DNA from: JAFGTE01 sp043800105
GTDB taxonomy: Bacteria > Patescibacteriota > Gracilibacteria > UM-FILTER-43-11
Reading direction: 5' to 3'
Length of the DNA stretch: 8,960 nt
NCBI GenBank assembly: GCA_043800105.1
Contig: JAZDNJ010000088.1
Span: 1-8,960, forward strand
The notes beneath the pieces are model-generated. The model was not told where the DNA came from, ran no database searches, and saw only the letters and a list, made by a program, of their open reading frames with translations. Below are positions 6,202 through 8,960 of this stretch, in pieces; positions within the stretch are counted from its first letter, which is position 1; the number at the start of each line of letters is the position of its first letter. Made by a program: the position numbers and the translations under genes.

Positions 6202-7068
6202 TTAAAAAGAATACTCCTCAAAAATCGGCGTAACATCAATTTTACTGATGTCGTGATGCACCAGCGCGCCCTTTTTGAACTGCGGTAATTCGTCTTCGTA
6301 TAAAGGACGCTCCTCCTGATAGAAAATGCCGATAGGGTATTTTTCCGGCGGCTCAGAAGCCCGTTTTATGGCCGCTTCCAGATTTGTTTTGTCATGTCCG
6401 GCCACCTGCAGATCGTAAGTCAGATCCTGATAATATTTGTAACCGGCATCTTTGGCGTAAGTCACACAGGGCTGTAGCACATCGATCAGCGCGAAACCCT
6501 TATGGTTGTGCGCCTCCTTGATCAGATTCACCAGATGCGGCAAATTGCCGGCATATCCGCGGCCGACAAATGAACAATGGTTAGCCAGCGCCAGAGCAAT
6601 GGGATTGATAGGAGGATCAGGGTTACCGAAAGGCGTGGAAGGTCCTTTGCAGCCCTTCGCTGAGGTAGGTGAAATCTGCCCTTTTGTAAGCCCGTACACT
6701 GTGTTGTTTCCGACAATATACACCATATTCGGGTTGCGGCGCATGGCGTGAATAAAATGCCCCATGCCGATTCCGTAAGCATCGCCATCCCCCGCTTCCG
6801 CAAAAACAGACAGCTCATGATTGGCAAGGTGCGCGCCGGTAGCTACCGGCACCGCCCGACCATGCAGGGTGATGAGGCCGTAGGTGCTGAACCAGTTCGG
6901 CATATTGGCGCCACAGCCGATGCCGGAAACCAACAGGACCTTATCAGGATCCAGATCAAGCTGAGCCATTGCCTGTTTCATCGCCATTTCAATGCCGAAA
7001 TCTCCGCATCCGGGACACCAGTTTGGTTTACCCTCCGTTGATGTGTAGTCTTTTGGAGTTCGGGGCAT
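6202..7068 (-). CDS. korB: 2-oxoacid:ferredoxin oxidoreductase, beta subunit
   Basis: A 288-residue TPP-binding subunit of a two-subunit 2-oxoacid:ferredoxin oxidoreductase. With KorA it catalyses 2-oxoacid + CoA + oxidised ferredoxin to acyl-CoA + CO2 + reduced ferredoxin, in the cytoplasm. The TPP/Mg site starts at GDGDAYGIGMGHFIHAMRRN (93-112) and continues to NNTVYGLTKGQ (121-131). Cys18 and Cys21 (WCPGCG), Cys52 (GIGCG) and Cys201 (LQPCVTY) match the four ligands of the single [4Fe-4S] cluster in this class. All key residues are present and the length is normal. The ATG overlaps the korA stop by one base (TAATG), and a clear AGGAAG site lies 5 bases upstream. The true substrate (2-oxoglutarate, pyruvate or a broad range) cannot be fixed from sequence, so the symbol follows common usage. 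Confidence 0.93.
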   Translation of the reverse strand: MPRTPKDYTSTEGKPNWCPGCGDFGIEMAMKQAMAQLDLDPDKVLLVSGIGCGANMPNWFSTYGLITLHGRAVPVATGAHLANHELSVFAEAGDGDAYGIGMGHFIHAMRRNPNMVYIVGNNTVYGLTKGQISPTSAKGCKGPSTPFGNPDPPINPIALALANHCSFVGRGYAGNLPHLVNLIKEAHNHKGFALIDVLQPCVTYAKDAGYKYYQDLTYDLQVAGHDKTNLEAAIKRASEPPEKYPIGIFYQEERPLYEDELPQFKKGALVHHDISKIDVTPIFEEYSF

Positions 7069-8867
7069 TATTTCTTCCTGGTTAGCTTTTTAATATCTTC
7101 ATAAATCCGTTCGGGTGTGAACGGACGGCCGGAGTAATCAAGAATCTTGCTTTGAATATCGACACCGGCTTTTTCGGCGATCACGCCGCCAAGCAGAGCG
7201 GTATAATTCCCCTCTACAAGGACCGGCCGTTTGCAGTGTTCCAGGATTTCACGGACACCGGGCTGCAACGGCAGCATGTACTTCACGTGTAATAAATTGG
7301 TTCTGATTCCGTCACGCGCAAGCATATCGATGGCCTCGGAAGCCGGCATATAGGTACCGCCCCAGCACACGATGGTGATATCCGCTTTCGGATCCCCTTC
7401 CAACTGGGCGGGTGGAATATTCCTTTCGATCGTTTCCATCTTCTTCATGCGCCGCTCATACATGGTATTCACGTGACCGATTTCTTCAGTGGAATAACCG
7501 GATTCCAGGTGCTCATAGCTGTTGGCCAGATGCGCGCCCCCTTTCTGTCCGGGAATACTGCGGGGGCAAATACCGTCTTCAGTCTTACCATAACGCTTAT
7601 ACCCCGCCTTTATTTCAGATTCTTTCAGGAGTTTTCCGCGATCAATGGTCAGGTGGTCCGTTTCCAAAAATGGCAAAGTGGCATGCCCCTCTGCCAGATA
7701 TTTTTCAGAAATCACAAAAACCGGGCACTGGTAACGCTCGGCCAGATTGAAAGCTTCGTAAGCCATACAGAAAGCTTCCTCGTGATTACCGGGCGACATG
7801 ACGATGCGCGGAAATTCGCCCTGCGAGGCGTGCATGACCTGACGCAGATCACCCTGTCCGCTCCGTGTAGGCAGGCCCGATGAAGGTCCGGGACGCTGAA
7901 CCTCAATAACCACTACAGGAGCTTCAATCATGCCTGCCATTCCCACCGCTTCAGTCATAAGTGCAAAGCCACCACCCGATGTAGCCACCAGACTGCGGAC
8001 CCCCGCATAACCAGCTCCAACGGCCATATTCATGGCAGACAGTTCGTCTTCGACGTGATTGACTGAAATATCGTATTTCTGGGCGTACCTGGCCGCCGTA
8101 TGAAGCACGGAAGAACTGGGTGTCATGGGGTATTCGGACACAAATTTCAGACCGGCCTTAATGGCTCCGAAGACCATGACCTCATTTCCATCCGCGAAAA
8201 ACTTTCTCACCGGATTCTTCACATTTCGGATCTGATAATTAAACTCCCTGTTAAAGTGTTCGCGAACATAATTATACCCCGCCTGAGCGGCATCGATGTT
8301 CTTGCTGACTATTTCATCCCCCTTTCTTGCGAAAGTCTTCACAATCAGGTCCAAAAGCGGCTGAATTTCATAATCAAGAAGCGCCAAAGTCGCCCCTATA
8401 CCAACAATATTCTTGGCCAACTTCAGCCCAACCTTTTCCTGGGCAATGTCCGAAAGAGGAATAGGAAAATAATTGATATCCTTGCGGCTCAGAGCTTTTT
8501 TCATCAGCTTAGCGTCGTATTTCAGTGCCCCGCCGGGAACCAACTCACTCTGCCTGGAGTCTGCCGAAACAAGACTTGGGTCATAAATAACGCCCCCCCC
8601 CTGCACTATGTCCTCGTAATAACGTGGCACTGTTTCATCATCGATGGCTAACACAAGGTCGTAACAGTTAGTATGAGACTTTACCGGCTGTTCGGACACC
8701 CGGATCTGATTGATATTATTGTAGCCTTTAATCACGCTGTAAAACTCCTGCGTGGAATGCAGCCAGAGCCCCGCGTGCATGCAGATTTTGGCAAACATGT
8801 TTCCCGGGACCTCGATTCCCTCGCCCGCCTTGCCCCCGATCATAAAGTTGAGCTCGTTTATTTTCAT
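7068..8867 (-). CDS. korA: 2-oxoacid:ferredoxin oxidoreductase, fused gamma-alpha subunit
   Basis: A 599-residue fusion of the gamma and alpha domains, the arrangement of two-subunit KorAB enzymes as in Sulfolobus, haloarchaea and Mycobacterium. The gamma domain (about 5-200) has GGKAGEGIEVPG (11-22) and the Y-S-V-I-K-G-Y-N-N run ending in VSEQPV. The alpha domain starts near 225 and carries YPMTPSSS (246-253), a variant of the 2-oxoacid-binding YPITPSS motif with Thr249. It also has the arginine-bearing QRPGPSSGLPTRSGQGDL (324-341), and ends with the usual helix-rich CoA-side domain (about 495-599). No separate delta ferredoxin subunit is nearby; none is needed in this class because the beta subunit holds the cluster. 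The ATG at 8867 has no Shine-Dalgarno site and lies 9 bases after a probable -10 box, suggesting a leaderless transcript. A nine-G run interrupts codons 89-92. Confidence 0.93.
   Translation of the reverse strand: MKINELNFMIGGKAGEGIEVPGNMFAKICMHAGLWLHSTQEFYSVIKGYNNINQIRVSEQPVKSHTNCYDLVLAIDDETVPRYYEDIVQGGGVIYDPSLVSADSRQSELVPGGALKYDAKLMKKALSRKDINYFPIPLSDIAQEKVGLKLAKNIVGIGATLALLDYEIQPLLDLIVKTFARKGDEIVSKNIDAAQAGYNYVREHFNREFNYQIRNVKNPVRKFFADGNEVMVFGAIKAGLKFVSEYPMTPSSSVLHTAARYAQKYDISVNHVEDELSAMNMAVGAGYAGVRSLVATSGGGFALMTEAVGMAGMIEAPVVVIEVQRPGPSSGLPTRSGQGDLRQVMHASQGEFPRIVMSPGNHEEAFCMAYEAFNLAERYQCPVFVISEKYLAEGHATLPFLETDHLTIDRGKLLKESEIKAGYKRYGKTEDGICPRSIPGQKGGAHLANSYEHLESGYSTEEIGHVNTMYERRMKKMETIERNIPPAQLEGDPKADITIVCWGGTYMPASEAIDMLARDGIRTNLLHVKYMLPLQPGVREILEHCKRPVLVEGNYTALLGGVIAEKAGVDIQSKILDYSGRPFTPERIYEDIKKLTRKK
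7074..7079 (-). promoter_or_regulatory. Ribosome binding site of korB
   Basis: AGGAAG on the minus strand, five bases before the korB ATG and inside the last korA codons. It is the clearest Shine-Dalgarno site in the window; most other genes here have none. Together with the TAATG overlap it points to coupled translation of KorA and KorB. Confidence 0.75.
8593..8601 (-). repeat. Nine-G homopolymer inside korA
   Basis: The coding strand has nine consecutive G bases spanning codons 89-92 (Gln-Gly-Gly-Gly). It is the longest G/C run in the window. Eight Gs would lead to a stop after about 24 shifted codons and ten Gs to a stop within about eight codons, so any length change breaks KorA in its gamma domain. 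Confidence 0.85.
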
Positions 8868-8876
8868 ACTGCATGT

Positions 8877-8905
8877 ATATTACACGCAGGACATTGATTT
8901 TTCCA
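8877..8905 (-). promoter_or_regulatory. Putative korAB promoter, leaderless type
   Basis: Reading leftward, TGGAAA (8905-8900, four of six -35 bases) and TAATAT (8882-8877, four of six -10 bases) are spaced by 17 bases. Only nine bases separate the -10 box from the korA ATG at 8867, so transcription would start two or three bases before the start codon. That fits the lack of any Shine-Dalgarno site. The remaining bases to the window edge show no gene. Confidence 0.45.
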
Positions 8906-8960
8906 TCATTTTTGAGTAGAATTGACCAGCTATTTGCATCACTTTATGGATTATTATAAG

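Noticed and set aside
8100..8651. Open frame of 183 codons on the plus strand opposite korA
   Set aside because: korA is intact and conserved on the other strand; this frame has no recognisable motif or ribosome binding site.
8922..8950. Plus-strand promoter TTGACC with TATGGA at 17 bases near the right edge
   Set aside because: The -10 match is only three of six and the gene it would serve lies outside the window, so it cannot be tested here.

Overview
The window most likely comes from a Patescibacteria (Candidate Phyla Radiation) bacterium, probably a metagenome-assembled genome. The clues are a DUF4012 surface protein, several type IV pilin-like genes, very tight gene packing, few Shine-Dalgarno sites, and a 20-bp GC-rich palindrome (359-378) of a kind I remember as common in Parcubacteria-type genomes. 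The assignment is an inference; no rRNA or other phylogenetic marker is present. No stretch above 300 bases lacks a gene; the longest gap is the 93 bases at the right edge.

Left region (1-1617, minus strand): a pilin cluster read right to left. It holds a 251-aa prepilin, a 143-aa single-pass membrane protein, and a second prepilin that runs off the left edge. The first prepilin carries a (GA)8 dinucleotide tract just inside its start, with two overlapping start codons in different frames. This has the architecture of a three-state phase-variable gene and is the most interesting signal in the window.

Middle region: a DUF4012 membrane-anchored surface protein (1718-3469, plus) diverges from the pilin cluster across about 100 bp holding two promoter-like elements with overlapping -35 boxes. 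It converges with acs, an AMP-forming acetyl-CoA synthetase (3471-5378, minus), with one base between the two stop codons. Acs in turn diverges, over 61 bp, from a small lipoprotein-like membrane protein (5440-5742) and a YbhB-type phosphatidylethanolamine-binding-like protein (5752-6195), which appear to form a two-gene unit.

Right region (6202-8867, minus): korA-korB encode a two-subunit 2-oxoacid:ferredoxin oxidoreductase with a fused gamma-alpha subunit and a TPP/[4Fe-4S] beta subunit. The genes overlap by one base (TAATG). KorAB would turn a 2-oxoacid plus CoA into acyl-CoA, CO2 and reduced ferredoxin, or run in reverse, while Acs makes acetyl-CoA from acetate. Together they suggest an acetyl-CoA/ferredoxin node in an anaerobe. 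A nine-G run in korA is a second possible slippage site, or an assembly error hot spot.

No rRNA, tRNA, CRISPR array, insertion sequence or clear intrinsic terminator was seen. Apart from the candidate phase-variable prepilin and some uncharacterised small proteins, the gene content is ordinary, and I do not claim a new multi-gene system.
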